The notes: generated from the sequence alone by a model not told the origin. Positions 35,350 through 44,357 are shown, numbered from the stretch's first letter. The stretch is 64,000 nucleotides of DNA from Rhodoferax ferrireducens T118 (GCF_000013605.1 NC_007908.1:744001-808000), one strand, 5' to 3'. Translations and numbers: made by a program.

Positions 35350-35859
35350 GTGAATATGTTCAACAGACTCGGCCTTTTAGCTGTTTTCCTGACGCTTCTA
35401 TCAATCCTTGGGGGCTGTGGCACCTCGCCATCGGCCCGTCGTGGCTTGGGTTCCAATGAGGTCCCGGACGTGCCGTCGAGAATCTCGCAAGGGCAGGCCG
35501 ATGACATCACGATTTACGCTGTCGGCCTTGTCGGCACGCCGTATCGCTATGGAGGCAACACACCGGACTCGGGTTTTGACTGCAGTGGCCTGATTGGCTA
35601 CATCTACCAGAAGAGGGCCGGGTTGGCGCCACCTCGAACCGTCGCCAGGATGCAGCATTGGGGCCAGCCGGTATTGAGCGACAACATTCGCTCGGGCGAC
35701 CTGGTCCTCTTTGCCCAAAGCGACGTCGTCACGCACGCGGGAATTTATGTTGGCGCTGGCCGTTTTGTCCACGCGCCATCCACGGGCGGGGAAGTCAGGC
35801 TTGATCAATTGAACTCAAGATATTGGTCATCCCAGCAAGTGACTTTTCGCCGGCCTTGA
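35350..35859 (+). CDS. NlpC/P60 family lipoprotein endopeptidase
   Basis: 169 aa from GTG 35350; the ATG two codons later is equally possible. Lipobox ILGGC (Cys23) predicts an outer-membrane lipoprotein. C40 peptidase domain: DSGFDCSGLIGYIY holds the catalytic Cys (about 76), DVVTHAGIYVG the His, and VHAPSTGG is the usual third region. Likely cleaves peptide stems of peptidoglycan. Confidence 0.93.
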   Translation: MNMFNRLGLLAVFLTLLSILGGCGTSPSARRGLGSNEVPDVPSRISQGQADDITIYAVGLVGTPYRYGGNTPDSGFDCSGLIGYIYQKRAGLAPPRTVARMQHWGQPVLSDNIRSGDLVLFAQSDVVTHAGIYVGAGRFVHAPSTGGEVRLDQLNSRYWSSQQVTFRRP

Positions 35860-35913
35860 CGTCGGTCGAGCCAGCAGCGGAGCTTGGCCGGTGCGCGCTA
35901 TTTGGAGGTAACC

Positions 35914-36348
35914 ATGTCCATGCCATTCGACTTGACCCACAACGGTCTGGAGCGCTTTGTAGAGGCGCAAGACCCTGTCTATCGCTCGGTCTCTGAGGAG
36001 CTTGCAGCGGGGGAAAAGACCAGCCACTGGATGTGGTTCATCTTTCCTCAGCTCAAGGCGCTTGGCCGAAGTCCGATTGCCAAACACTTTGGCATCGAGT
36101 CCAGGGACGAGGCGCTGGCTTATTGGAAGCACCCCGTCCTTGGACCGCGCCTGAAGGACTGCACGAAGCTTGTTCTGGCGGTCGGCAACAAGTCCATTTA
36201 CGATGTTTTTGGCTCACCCGATGACCTCAAATTCAGGTCATGCATGACGCTTTTCGCCCAGGTCGCCCCGGATGAGCCGGTTTTCAGTCAGGCGCTGGCG
36301 CGGTTTTTTGGTGGAGCGCCTGATGAAAGAACGCTCGCGCTGCTTTAG
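35914..36348 (+). CDS. DUF1810 domain-containing protein
   Basis: 144 aa from MSMPFDLTHNGL, set by a good GGAGGT site at 35904-35909. YfdX/YidB-unrelated; the LERFVEAQDPVY start and the SHWMWFIFPQLKALGRS signature define DUF1810, a small helical family often called calpastatin-like but without known function. Convergent with the following methyltransferase gene. Confidence 0.88.
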   Translation: MSMPFDLTHNGLERFVEAQDPVYRSVSEELAAGEKTSHWMWFIFPQLKALGRSPIAKHFGIESRDEALAYWKHPVLGPRLKDCTKLVLAVGNKSIYDVFGSPDDLKFRSCMTLFAQVAPDEPVFSQALARFFGGAPDERTLALL

Positions 36349-36373
36349 CTGGCGTGCTCAGTGCCCGGGCCTT

Positions 36374-36844
36374 TTAAAACAGCCAAGGCAAAAAGCGCTT
36401 GCTCCGAAGCTTGTAGGCGGCATAACCGGGATGTTTCTCGCCCATCCACCGCTCTTCGAGCCTTGATTTCTGGAACAGGACCATGGCCAGTGCGGACCAC
36501 GCGACCCAGCCGATGAGAAGACCCGATGGCCACGCCAGCGCGGCGCCACCCAGCAGAACCGAGGTGTACATGGGGTGGCGAATCCACCGGTACGGCCCGG
36601 TCGTGACCAATACGCCGTGAACTTTGGGCGTCGGGTGAATGTTGAAATTCCCCAGCCGGTTGTGAAGCAGCGTCCATGCGGCGAGTGCGACACAGGCCCC
36701 CGCCAGCACGAAGGCACCGGCGGGAATGGCGCCGTGCATCACATTCGGTGCCGCCAACGCTGCCAGTACGAGCAGCAGGCCCAATTGCAGCGCCACCAGC
36801 AAGGTGCCGACCCGTTGTCCGTTTTGAATCGAGAAAGGTGGCAT
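36374..36844 (-). CDS. Isoprenylcysteine carboxyl methyltransferase-like membrane protein
   Basis: 156 aa, about four transmembrane helices. The C-terminal half has GPYRWIRHPMYTSVLLGG, the SAM-binding signature of the PEMT/ICMT superfamily, and the EERWMGEKHPGYAAYK motif. Bacterial members are usually of unknown substrate. Downstream of the cytochrome cluster (91-bp gap) in the same direction, but with no clear functional tie. Confidence 0.85.
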   Translation of the reverse strand: MPPFSIQNGQRVGTLLVALQLGLLLVLAALAAPNVMHGAIPAGAFVLAGACVALAAWTLLHNRLGNFNIHPTPKVHGVLVTTGPYRWIRHPMYTSVLLGGAALAWPSGLLIGWVAWSALAMVLFQKSRLEERWMGEKHPGYAAYKLRSKRFLPWLF

Positions 36845-36935
36845 GGTCGCAATTGTGGACGAGAAGACGGTTGGCAGCTTAACAGCAGTGCACTGGACCG
36901 GCCCCTATCGCTGGCGGATCGGGGCGCAAACCCCC

Positions 36936-38099
36936 TCAGGGCTTGGCCAGCGGCGGCCCGGGGATCTGCATGGCCGCGTCTTCAAAAGTACCCTTGTCGG
37001 CATCGCTGTGGCAGGCGGCGCAGTTGCTTTTGCTTTTCACCAGCGCCGAAGCCCAGTCGGCGGCGGCAATCTCCTGGTGTTTATGCAGCCAGTAAGGCGT
37101 CTCGGTGATGCGCAGCGGAGTGGCGTCCCGGGGAATCGATTGCTCGATCTTGAACGCCGCTTCAGTGTTGTGCTGGTCGGCCGAGTTCGCCGTCATGAAG
37201 GCCAGCACCGCGGCAGTGGTGCTGGCGTCGAGCCCCAGGTCGGTGCCGAAGTGCTGGCTTTGCTCGGCCATGATTTTTTGCCACGAGCGTGCGGGCAGCA
37301 GGGCCGGGTAAAACACGGCGTGGCAACTGCCGCATTCGTCGCGCCACTGGGCGTTGTCGGGCAACTGGCGGCCGAGAAATTTCACCCGGGGCTCATGGGT
37401 GTCAGCGACTGATTCGATGTGCCCTGGCTGGCTGTCAAGCTGCCGGTCAATGGCGTAATCAAACCACCAGAGCGCTAACCCGGTGATCAGCAGCAGCATC
37501 AGGAACGCCACCCCGGTATGCCGCTTGGCCACCGGTGTGTCGGCGTCAGCCAGCTTGGTGCCCGTGACCATGGAGCGCGCCAGGTTTTCCTTGTGCAGCA
37601 CGCTTTCCACCACCACGCCGGTGATGTGCCCCATGACCACCAACAGCATCAGCGTGGCACACAGGTCATGCAGCTTCTTGATGGTCTGGATTTGGGCGAA
37701 GCTGGCCCAGCCGGCCACGATGCCTTGCTGCTCATCGCCACCCAGCGTCAGGACACCGGTGATCCCGACCACCACCACCAGGGCCAGCAGAATATAGATG
37801 GCCAGACTGCCGGCGGGGTTGTGCCCGACGTGGCGCTTCGCGCGGCCCGATGCGACCTGTTGCAGATAAATCAAGGCTTCTTTCGGGCCGAACCAGAAGC
37901 TGGCAAAGCGCGAAAAATGCGAGCCCGCGAAGCCCCACAGCAGCCGAAAACCCACCAGGGCGAGCATCAGGTAGCCGAGAAAGACGTGAATGGCGCGCCA
38001 CTGATCGCCGTCGCTGGTGAGCCAGGCGCCGGCAAAGCTCAGCGCCAGGGTCCAGTGAAACAGGCGGGTCGGCAGGTCCCAGATCAGGGTGCGTTGCAT
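36936..38099 (-). CDS. Cytochrome b561-type membrane protein fused to a diheme cytochrome c (DHC) domain
   Basis: 387 aa. The N-terminal about 180 residues form a four-helix cytochrome b with likely heme ligands His15, His38, His144 and His158. An extra transmembrane helix (about 195-212) follows. The C-terminal domain (about 240-387) has two heme c sites, CGSCH (256-260) and CAACH (360-364), and closely parallels the separate DHC protein encoded next door (ARSWQKIM..Q.HFGTD, PLRITE). The fusion would carry electrons from the quinone pool through heme b to periplasmic heme c. Third gene of the SHP-DHC-cytochrome b cluster. Confidence 0.88.
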   Translation of the reverse strand: MQRTLIWDLPTRLFHWTLALSFAGAWLTSDGDQWRAIHVFLGYLMLALVGFRLLWGFAGSHFSRFASFWFGPKEALIYLQQVASGRAKRHVGHNPAGSLAIYILLALVVVVGITGVLTLGGDEQQGIVAGWASFAQIQTIKKLHDLCATLMLLVVMGHITGVVVESVLHKENLARSMVTGTKLADADTPVAKRHTGVAFLMLLLITGLALWWFDYAIDRQLDSQPGHIESVADTHEPRVKFLGRQLPDNAQWRDECGSCHAVFYPALLPARSWQKIMAEQSQHFGTDLGLDASTTAAVLAFMTANSADQHNTEAAFKIEQSIPRDATPLRITETPYWLHKHQEIAAADWASALVKSKSNCAACHSDADKGTFEDAAMQIPGPPLAKP

Positions 38100-38176
38100 G
38101 GCGGCTGGCTTTCAGGGCAAGGCGGGGGAGGAGGAAAAGGCGCACCAGCCTTCGACGAAGGCCGGCGCTTGCCGGA

Positions 38177-38659
38177 TTACTTCGGGATCTTGATGCCGTG
38201 TTCGTCAAACACACCCTTGTCGGCACCGCTGTGGCAGGCCATGCAGTTTGCGGGGCTCTTGACCGACTCACGCTTCCAGACCGCCGGGTTGATTTCGCCG
38301 CTCATGTGTTTGGCCTTGAACCATTGCGCTTCGGTGATGCGCAGGGGTGCTGCGCTGGAGGTCCAGCGGTTGGACGGGTTCTTGACCAGAAAGTCGGTGA
38401 TCTCGGCGCTGTCGGCAGGCGACAGCGACGCATCAGTGCCAAAGTGCTTGTCCAGGCCGCTCATGATTTTTTTCCAGGAGGCGGCTGGCAGCAGGCCGGG
38501 CGGGAAGGCCATGTGGCAGCCAGAGCATTCAGCCTGCCACTTGGCGTTGACCTGTGACGGCAGGGTGGGGCGGCCACGGTCTTCACCGTTGTACTTGGCC
38601 CAGGCACCGAGCGAGGTGGCGGCCAGCACGGCCAGCAGCAATGGTTTGATGAATTTCAT
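38177..38659 (-). CDS. Diheme cytochrome c (DHC)
   Basis: 160 aa from MKFIKPLLL; Sec signal ending near AWA (21). Two heme sites, CSGCH (45-49) and CMACH (139-143). The protein belongs to the small DHC family that donates electrons to SHP in Rhodobacter and Shewanella relatives. Only 10 bp downstream of the SHP-like gene, so cotranscribed. Its sequence is repeated in diverged form as the C-terminal domain of the next gene, indicating duplication and fusion. Confidence 0.9.
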   Translation of the reverse strand: MKFIKPLLLAVLAATSLGAWAKYNGEDRGRPTLPSQVNAKWQAECSGCHMAFPPGLLPAASWKKIMSGLDKHFGTDASLSPADSAEITDFLVKNPSNRWTSSAAPLRITEAQWFKAKHMSGEINPAVWKRESVKSPANCMACHSGADKGVFDEHGIKIPK

Positions 38660-38669
38660 GGCGTGCCCT

Positions 38670-39074
38670 TTACTTGACTGACAGCACATAGGTCATGAAG
38701 TCGCCTTTTTCTTGCGTCGTGCAGGCGCGGCCCAGCACGTCGTTGCAATTGCGCTTGAACCACTTTTCAACGTTGGCGGCGTCACTGAAGCGCTTGGGGT
38801 TGACCGACGGTGCCATCGCTGCAATCAGCTTGTTGGTCTTGACGTGTTTACCCTCGGCTTTGGGCGAATCGGTATGGCACGAGGCGCACGACAGCTCGGC
38901 GCCTTTGGTGCCGTAGAGCTTTTGACCGGCGGCCACGGTGAAGTCCTTGAAAGCCGCGTTTTCCTGTTTGGCTTGTGCCCGGTAGGTCTCAAGAATCGGG
39001 TTGGCGGCTGCGGCCAGGGGCAAGGCCAGCGCCAGGCAGGCCAGCAGATGGGGGGTGTGGCGTTTTGTTGTCAT
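38670..39074 (-). CDS. SHP-like cytochrome c (DUF1924)
   Basis: 134 aa; Sec signal to about AAA (23). One heme site CASCH (63-67). The segment KRNCNDVLGRACT places Asn109 next to two cysteines eight residues apart (110, 118). From memory, SHP of Rhodobacter sphaeroides has a heme-ligand Asn beside a disulfide with the same spacing, and an open site that binds oxygen or NO when reduced. First gene of a three-gene redox cluster with DHC and the cytochrome b fusion. Confidence 0.85.
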   Translation of the reverse strand: MTTKRHTPHLLACLALALPLAAAANPILETYRAQAKQENAAFKDFTVAAGQKLYGTKGAELSCASCHTDSPKAEGKHVKTNKLIAAMAPSVNPKRFSDAANVEKWFKRNCNDVLGRACTTQEKGDFMTYVLSVK

Positions 39075-39171
39075 GCTGCGTTCTCTTGGGTAAGGAGCCC
39101 AAACGATAACCCTGCCAGCTTAAGATTTGCTTAGCTGAGCCCGCCTCGGGGAGCCCGGGCAGCGCGACTTC

Positions 39172-39594
39172 TCAGGCGCTGGCGGCGTGTTCGACCTTCA
39201 GGCACTGGTTCTGCACCACCCACAAGCCCGCGGCCTGGGCCGCTGCGCCGGCTTGGGCGTTTTCAATGCCCAGTTGCAGCCACAAAGCCCGCGCGCCAAT
39301 GGCGATGGCCTCCTGCGCAACCGGCGGCACATCGGCACTGTTGCGAAACACGTCGACCAGGTCAATGGACGCGTGTTGCGCCGCTTCCTGCAAGCTGGCG
39401 TAGACCGGCTCGCCCAAAATGGTCAACCCGCTGGCAGCCGCGACCGGGTTGACCGGAATGATGCGCCAGCCGTGCGCCTGCATGTAGTGCGCCACCTCAA
39501 AACTGGCGCGCTCAGGCTTGGGCGACAGGCCCACGACCGCGACGGTGCGGCAGGTCGCCAGAATCTGGCGGATGGTTTCGGTTTGACTCATCAT
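39172..39594 (-). CDS. CoA-binding domain protein (YccU-like)
   Basis: 140 aa, single Rossmann CoA-binding domain: TVAVVGLSPKPERAS at about 18-32, GWRIIPVNP, and ALWLQLGIEN. Resembles the CoA-binding domain of succinyl-CoA synthetase alone; function unknown. 4 bp after the DsbD-type gene, so probably cotranscribed with it. Confidence 0.88.
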   Translation of the reverse strand: MMSQTETIRQILATCRTVAVVGLSPKPERASFEVAHYMQAHGWRIIPVNPVAAASGLTILGEPVYASLQEAAQHASIDLVDVFRNSADVPPVAQEAIAIGARALWLQLGIENAQAGAAAQAAGLWVVQNQCLKVEHAASA

Positions 39595-39598
39595 GGCG

Positions 39599-41773
39599 TC
39601 ATGAACTCTTCAGCTTGGCCAGCATCGAGCGGACTTCTTGCACACTCAGAATTTCAGACAGCACCACGGGCGCACGGCCATCTTGGTACAGCACATAGAC
39701 CGGCACCCCGCTGCGGCCGAGTTGCGCCAGCGCGGCGCTGATGGCGGGGTCGCGCTGGGTCCAGTCGGCACGCAACAAGGTCACCTTGTTGGCAGCAAAG
39801 TCGGCCAGTACCTCGGGGTTGGCCAGCGTCGTTTTCTCGTTGTACTGGCAGGTGACGCACCAGGCGGCGGAGAAGTCGACAAACACCGGCGCTCCCGTGG
39901 CCAGCACTTGTTCCACCCGCCCGGGTGCCCAGAGTTGCCAGCGGCTATCGCTGGCAACCCGGGAGGCGCCTGCCATCTTGATGACATTCTGGCCGATAGC
40001 CCCCGTCAACAGGGTGAGAGTTGCTATTGAAATAGTAGCTATCACGACCCGGCTGCGGCCCGTGAGTGTCAGCGACCAGAGCACCAGACTCAAGCTCAGC
40101 AGCAGCGCCAGCAAGGCGGCGGCGCCGTCAATGCCACTTTGCTGACCCAGCACCCACACCAGCCAGACCACGGTGGCAAACATTGGGAACGCCATGGCCC
40201 GGCGGAAGGTGTCCATCCAGGCGCCGGGGCGCGGCAGCCAGCGCGCCACTGCCGGGGTCAGGCTGGCGGCCAGATACGGCAGCGCCATGCCGATGCCCAG
40301 CGTCATGAAAATCAGCAAGGCCTGCAGCGGCGGCAGGCCCAGCGCCAAGCCTAGCGATGCGCCCATGAAGGGCGCGGTGCAGGGCGAGGCAATGGCGACC
40401 GCGAGCACGCCCGACAAAAAGGCGTTGACCGCCGGGTTTTTGGCCTCCAGCGTCAGCACCGCGTTGGGCAAAAAGCGGCCAAACTCAAACAGGCCCGCCA
40501 GGTTCAGGCCCATCACGGTGAACAACACCGCCAGCGCCGCCACCACCGCCGGCGACTGCAACTGAAAGCCCCAGCCCAGTTGCTCGCCCGCGCTGCGCAA
40601 GCCGATCAGCAGCGCGCCCAGCGCCAGAAACGAGAGCACCACACCGGCGCTGTAGGCCAGGCCGCTGATGCGGTGGCCACGCCGGTCATGGGCATGACGG
40701 GTAAAACTCATCACCTTGATCGCCAGCACCGGAAACACACAAGGCATCAGGTTGAGGATCATGCCGCCCAGCAGTGCACCCAGCAGCGCCGCCCACAGGC
40801 CGAACGAAACCTGGGGGCCAGTCGGGGCTGTGGTGCTGGCCAGAGCCGGGGCCAGCCCAGGCGGGCTGCTGCCGGCCACGCCCGCCACCGGCGGCCAATT
40901 GCCCAGCACCTGGGCCTGGGCCCGAAAACCTTGCCGCTGGCCGTTGACGTCAGCCACCAACACCAGCGGTATCAGCGCCGGGCTCTCGCTGCGAAGTCCT
41001 GACAAAGGCACGCTGGCGGTCCAGACGTCGCCCTGCCCGTTTTTTGTCCATTGCTGTGACCAGGTCGCCGCAGGGTCGATCAGCTCGGGCGTCTCCGGGA
41101 AGAACTCCAGTTGTTTGCCACGCAGCGTCGGCGGCAGGCCGACCACGGTCAGCTTGAGCTGCTTGCCATCCACCGCCACCCGGCTGTCGCCTTCCAGCGC
41201 GGCAGGCTGGGCCTTGAGGCTGGCGGTGAAAGCCGCGCTGTTGAGCGCGGTGGAGCCGCGCACCGGCACGTTCAGGACAAATTCGCCGTCTTGCGGCACG
41301 CATTCGAGCCGGCAGACCAGCCAAGTGGCCTTGAGTTTGATTTCGAGGCCGCTGCTCTGCGGCGACGGCTTGAACGCGGGTGAGATGCTCAAAGGTACCG
41401 GCAGCAACACCGTGCCCTCGTAGCCATAATTGGTCAGGTTGCCAAGCGGAATTTTTTTCGGCAAGGGCCAGGCGATCTCGCCCGCCGTCACGCCCGCGGG
41501 CAGCGTCCATTGCAGCGTGGTGGGCAAGCCGGAGTCACCCGGGTTTTTCCAGTAGGTGTGCCACTCCGGCAGGTGCGTCAATTGCAGACCCACCCAGACC
41601 GATTTTCCCGCGTCGGCGCCATCCGGGGCCTGCACCATCAACTCGGCCCGCACCTGTTCGGTGTTGACCACGGATTGGGGGATATTTTGGCCTCTAGCCC
41701 CTGTCGTTATTGTACAAAATGCTACAAATAAAGTAGCAAAAATAAGGCGATGGGGTAATTTCAGGCAATTCAT
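39599..41773 (-). CDS. dsbD: DsbD-family thiol:disulfide interchange protein
   Basis: 724 aa. Signal peptide, then an N-terminal periplasmic domain with a cysteine pair (VCRLECVP) in the ScsB/DsbD-alpha style. A multi-helix membrane domain (about 330-590) follows, with the redox cysteines in LMPCVFPVLAIKV and PCTAPFMG. A C-terminal thioredoxin domain has SAAWCVTCQYNE. It moves reducing power from cytoplasmic thioredoxin to the periplasm, useful for cytochrome c maturation. Two dispersed elements lie in the gene, one encoding the signal-peptide end and one a membrane segment. The larger N-terminal region points to the ScsB-like subtype. Confidence 0.9.
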   Translation of the reverse strand: MNCLKLPHRLIFATLFVAFCTITTGARGQNIPQSVVNTEQVRAELMVQAPDGADAGKSVWVGLQLTHLPEWHTYWKNPGDSGLPTTLQWTLPAGVTAGEIAWPLPKKIPLGNLTNYGYEGTVLLPVPLSISPAFKPSPQSSGLEIKLKATWLVCRLECVPQDGEFVLNVPVRGSTALNSAAFTASLKAQPAALEGDSRVAVDGKQLKLTVVGLPPTLRGKQLEFFPETPELIDPAATWSQQWTKNGQGDVWTASVPLSGLRSESPALIPLVLVADVNGQRQGFRAQAQVLGNWPPVAGVAGSSPPGLAPALASTTAPTGPQVSFGLWAALLGALLGGMILNLMPCVFPVLAIKVMSFTRHAHDRRGHRISGLAYSAGVVLSFLALGALLIGLRSAGEQLGWGFQLQSPAVVAALAVLFTVMGLNLAGLFEFGRFLPNAVLTLEAKNPAVNAFLSGVLAVAIASPCTAPFMGASLGLALGLPPLQALLIFMTLGIGMALPYLAASLTPAVARWLPRPGAWMDTFRRAMAFPMFATVVWLVWVLGQQSGIDGAAALLALLLSLSLVLWSLTLTGRSRVVIATISIATLTLLTGAIGQNVIKMAGASRVASDSRWQLWAPGRVEQVLATGAPVFVDFSAAWCVTCQYNEKTTLANPEVLADFAANKVTLLRADWTQRDPAISAALAQLGRSGVPVYVLYQDGRAPVVLSEILSVQEVRSMLAKLKSS
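39986..40033 (-). repeat. 48-nt dispersed element, copy 8 (inside dsbD, sense)
   Basis: Minus strand has TTCAATAGCAACTC and GACGGGGGCTATCGGCC; the hairpin GCTACTATTTCAATAGC extends to about 40040. Translated as I-A-x5-T-G-A within a hydrophobic membrane segment near residue 590. Confidence 0.8.
41684..41731 (-). repeat. 48-nt dispersed element, copy 9 (inside dsbD, sense)
   Basis: Minus strand has GTAGCATTTTGTAC and ACAGGGGCTAGAGGCC; the hairpin GCTACTTTATTTGTAGC extends to about 41738. Translated as V-A-x5-T-G-A-R-G, that is, the end of the signal peptide. Confidence 0.8.
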
Positions 41774-41866
41774 TACAACATGTGAGTCAGGCTAATCGGC
41801 AAAGTTCCAGCGCGCGGGTGCGGTCATGGTCAGCGCCTGCCGACGCGGCCTCTGAACCCACCGCCG

Positions 41867-42211
41867 CTATTTTCCCTCATCGTCGTCCATCAGCAAGGAG
41901 CCCTGCGCAAATACAGCCGGCAACCTTGTGGGTGCTTTGATGCGCACCTGCTTGTTGACGTTCATGCGGCCAAACACCACTTCAATGTCAGAGGCGCTGA
42001 CGCCAAACTGGACGGCCAGAAAACGCACCATGTGATCGGTCGCTCGGCCCGCCACCGGTGCCGCCGCGACGCTGACCTTGAGTTGCTTGCCAAAGGGTTT
42101 GCCGATGGCGTCCTTGCTGGCGCTGGGCTTGCCCAGAATATTGATCACCAGAACATCGCCATCCCAGGCAAAAAAAGAATCGCCGGTGGCGTTTTTGCTG
42201 GCGCGGCTCAT
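41867..42211 (-). CDS. DUF167 family protein (YggU-like)
   Basis: 114 aa. DUF167 core: LVINILGKPSASKDAIGK near 20-40, VAAAPVAGRATDHMVRFLA near 48-66, and IEVVFGRMNVNKQVRI. Small RNA-binding-like fold with unknown function. Divergent from hpf; 93 bp upstream of dsbD in the same direction. Confidence 0.88.
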   Translation of the reverse strand: MSRASKNATGDSFFAWDGDVLVINILGKPSASKDAIGKPFGKQLKVSVAAAPVAGRATDHMVRFLAVQFGVSASDIEVVFGRMNVNKQVRIKAPTRLPAVFAQGSLLMDDDEGK

Positions 42212-42433
42212 GCTGCCAGGCCCGCCGGTGCCGTGTGTCGTTGCTGGTTCATTTCAATGGGACATAGATCATTTTTTGCGGCCTGATACAAAAAAAGTTA
42301 ATAAAAAGGATTTGCTTTTCCGCCAAGGCGGGGGCATAGTGAATCTGTCGGCGTCTATTTTTGCCTTGATTTTTTGTGTTGTTTGCATGGCGCCGGCAAC
42401 CGTCTCAACCCTGAGAGTAACAGGAGATTATTT

Positions 42434-42763
42434 ATGAATTTGACGATCAGCGGTCATCACCTCGAGGTCACACCGGCCTTGCGCAGTTACGTTACCAGCA
42501 AGCTGGACCGGATCAAGCGGCATTTTGACCAAGTGGTCGATGTCAAAGTTCTGCTCACCGTGGAAAAGCAGACCGAGAAAGATTTAAGGCAGCGCGCCGA
42601 GTGCAATATTCATGTCAAGGGGACAGACATGTTTGCCGAGAGCTCACATGCCGATTTGTACGCTGCCGTGGATGAACTGGTGGACAAACTCGATCGTCAG
42701 GTTGTCCGCCACAAGGGGCGTTTGCAGGATCATCATCACGAAGCGCCGAAACGACTGATGTGA
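42434..42763 (+). CDS. hpf: Ribosome hibernation-promoting factor
   Basis: 109 aa, short HPF type. [32 protein letters not shown] is spread over the start, and the AECNIHVKG and [22 protein letters not shown] signatures follow. AGGAG site at 42422-42426 sets the start. Binds the 30S subunit in stationary phase to form inactive 100S ribosomes. In most Burkholderiales it follows rpoN, but here the gene upstream is divergent. A clear terminator lies between it and ptsN. Confidence 0.95.
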   Translation: MNLTISGHHLEVTPALRSYVTSKLDRIKRHFDQVVDVKVLLTVEKQTEKDLRQRAECNIHVKGTDMFAESSHADLYAAVDELVDKLDRQVVRHKGRLQDHHHEAPKRLM

Positions 42764-42788
42764 GGCCACCGGCCTGAGATCAGTCCCA

Positions 42789-42817
42789 GCCGCCTGCTCC
42801 GCCGGGCGGTTTTTTTT
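42789..42817 (+). terminator. Rho-independent terminator after hpf
   Basis: CCGCC (42790-42794) pairs with GGCGG (42805-42809) across a 10-nt loop and is followed by eight T residues (42810-42817). It would separate hpf from ptsN transcripts at least partly. Confidence 0.8.
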
Positions 42818-42856
42818 GGGCCCCATCCGGATGTGGGCATAATTCCCCCCTAAATT

Positions 42857-43324
42857 ATGAATCGACTCGCAGCCATCCTCCCCCTTGCACAGGTGCTTGT
42901 GCAGGTTGATGCCACCAGCAAAAAGAGAGCTTTTGAAGAAGCGGGTTTGCTGTTCGAAAACCTGCATGGTCTCAGCCGTTCACTGGTCACCGACAGCCTG
43001 TTTTCCCGCGAGCGGCTGGGCTCCACCGGCTTGGGGCACGGCGTTGCCATTCCGCATGGCCGCATCAAGGGCCTGAAGTTGCCCATGGCCGCCGTGCTGC
43101 AGTTGACCCGCCCGATCGGCTTTGATGCGCCGGACGAGCAACCGGTCAATTTGCTGATTTTTCTGCTGGTGCCCGAGTCGGCGACGCAAAAGCATCTGGA
43201 AATCCTCTCGGAAATAGCCGAAATGCTCAGCGACGCGACCTTGCGGGAAAAAATGGCGCTCAGTGCCAGCGCGGAGGAACTGCATGGGTTCATTGTCAAA
43301 TGGCAATCGGCCCAGGTGGTCTGA
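42857..43324 (+). CDS. ptsN: Nitrogen-regulatory PTS IIA protein
   Basis: 155 aa EIIA-Ntr. The phospho-accepting His67 is in LGHGVAIPHGRI; PVNLLIFLLVPE and LEILSEIAEMLSD are typical. End point of the regulatory PTS that senses nitrogen and potassium status. hprK follows after 40 bp. The kup potassium transporter at 55574 belongs to the physiology this protein controls in other proteobacteria. Confidence 0.96.
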   Translation: MNRLAAILPLAQVLVQVDATSKKRAFEEAGLLFENLHGLSRSLVTDSLFSRERLGSTGLGHGVAIPHGRIKGLKLPMAAVLQLTRPIGFDAPDEQPVNLLIFLLVPESATQKHLEILSEIAEMLSDATLREKMALSASAEELHGFIVKWQSAQVV

Positions 43325-43364
43325 TGCCCTGGCCGGGGCGTCGACCTGATTCACTGGATGCCGT

Positions 43365-44315
43365 GTGAAGCCTAACGTTGTCAGCGCCGATGTGCTTTTT
43401 GACGAGTTTCGTGGCGCCCTGAAGTGGGAGTGGCTGGCGGGACTGGGTGCCTCGGAGCGCCGCTTCGACGAGGTGGCGGTGCGTGCCGCACGCTCCGGCG
43501 CCGATCTGGTGGGCCACCTCAATTACATCCATCCCTATCGCATCCAGATCTTGGGCCAGCGCGAGATTGCCTATCTCACCAACTCGACGCCGGACGACTG
43601 CGCGCGCCGGATTTCCCGCATTGTCACGCTGGAGCCACCGGTACTGATTCTGGCCGACGGGCAGGATGCGCCGCAAGCCCTGTTGTCGATGTGTGAACGG
43701 GCCCAGATTCCGATGTTCGCCACCGCGAGCTCATCGGCTTTTGTGATTGATGTGCTGCGCGCCTACTTGTCCAAATATTTTGCCGACCGCATCACAATGC
43801 ACGGCGTGTTCATGGATATTCTGGGCTTGGGTGTGCTGATCACCGGGGAATCGGGACTTGGCAAAAGTGAGTTGGGCCTGGAGCTGATCTCGCGCGGCAA
43901 TGGCCTGGTGGCCGACGATGCGGTCGACCTGTACCGCATCAATCAGGACACGATTGAGGGCCGCTGCCCCGAGTTGCTGATGAACCTGCTGGAAGTGCGG
44001 GGCATTGGGCTGCTCGATATCCGGGGCATCTTTGGCGAAACCGCCGTGCGACGGCGCATGCGGCTCAAGCTCATTGTGCATCTGGTGCGCCGGGAGACGA
44101 TGGAGCGCGACTATGAGCGCATTCCCTACGAGCCGCTGACCCAGGATGTGCTTGATGTGCCGGTACGCAAAGTGGTGATCCAGGTGGTGGCGGGGCGCAA
44201 TATTGCGGTGCTGGTGGAAGCTGCCGTGCGCAACACCATCCTGCAATTGCGCGGCATCGACACTTACCAGGAATTTGTCGAGCGTCACCGCAAGGCCATG
44301 AAACTGAGCGAATGA
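43365..44315 (+). CDS. hprK: HPr kinase/phosphorylase
   Basis: 316 aa, GTG start. Canonical HprK: His146 in [10 protein letters not shown], Walker A GESGLGKS (161-168), [10 protein letters not shown], and the family signature [11 protein letters not shown]. It phosphorylates HPr on Ser46 and reverses the reaction. Partner of ptsN in the incomplete PTS of betaproteobacteria. rapZ, which often follows, is not here; fur is convergent. Distinct from the HprK-related kinase at 4972. Confidence 0.96.
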   Translation: MKPNVVSADVLFDEFRGALKWEWLAGLGASERRFDEVAVRAARSGADLVGHLNYIHPYRIQILGQREIAYLTNSTPDDCARRISRIVTLEPPVLILADGQDAPQALLSMCERAQIPMFATASSSAFVIDVLRAYLSKYFADRITMHGVFMDILGLGVLITGESGLGKSELGLELISRGNGLVADDAVDLYRINQDTIEGRCPELLMNLLEVRGIGLLDIRGIFGETAVRRRMRLKLIVHLVRRETMERDYERIPYEPLTQDVLDVPVRKVVIQVVAGRNIAVLVEAAVRNTILQLRGIDTYQEFVERHRKAMKLSE

Positions 44316-44357
44316 AGCGGGCCCGCTGAAGGGCCGGTGCGGCGCTGTCGTCGTTGG

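Noticed and set aside
37518..38681. A 387-codon plus-strand frame across the cytochrome cluster
   Set aside because: Antisense to three cytochrome genes with intact heme sites.
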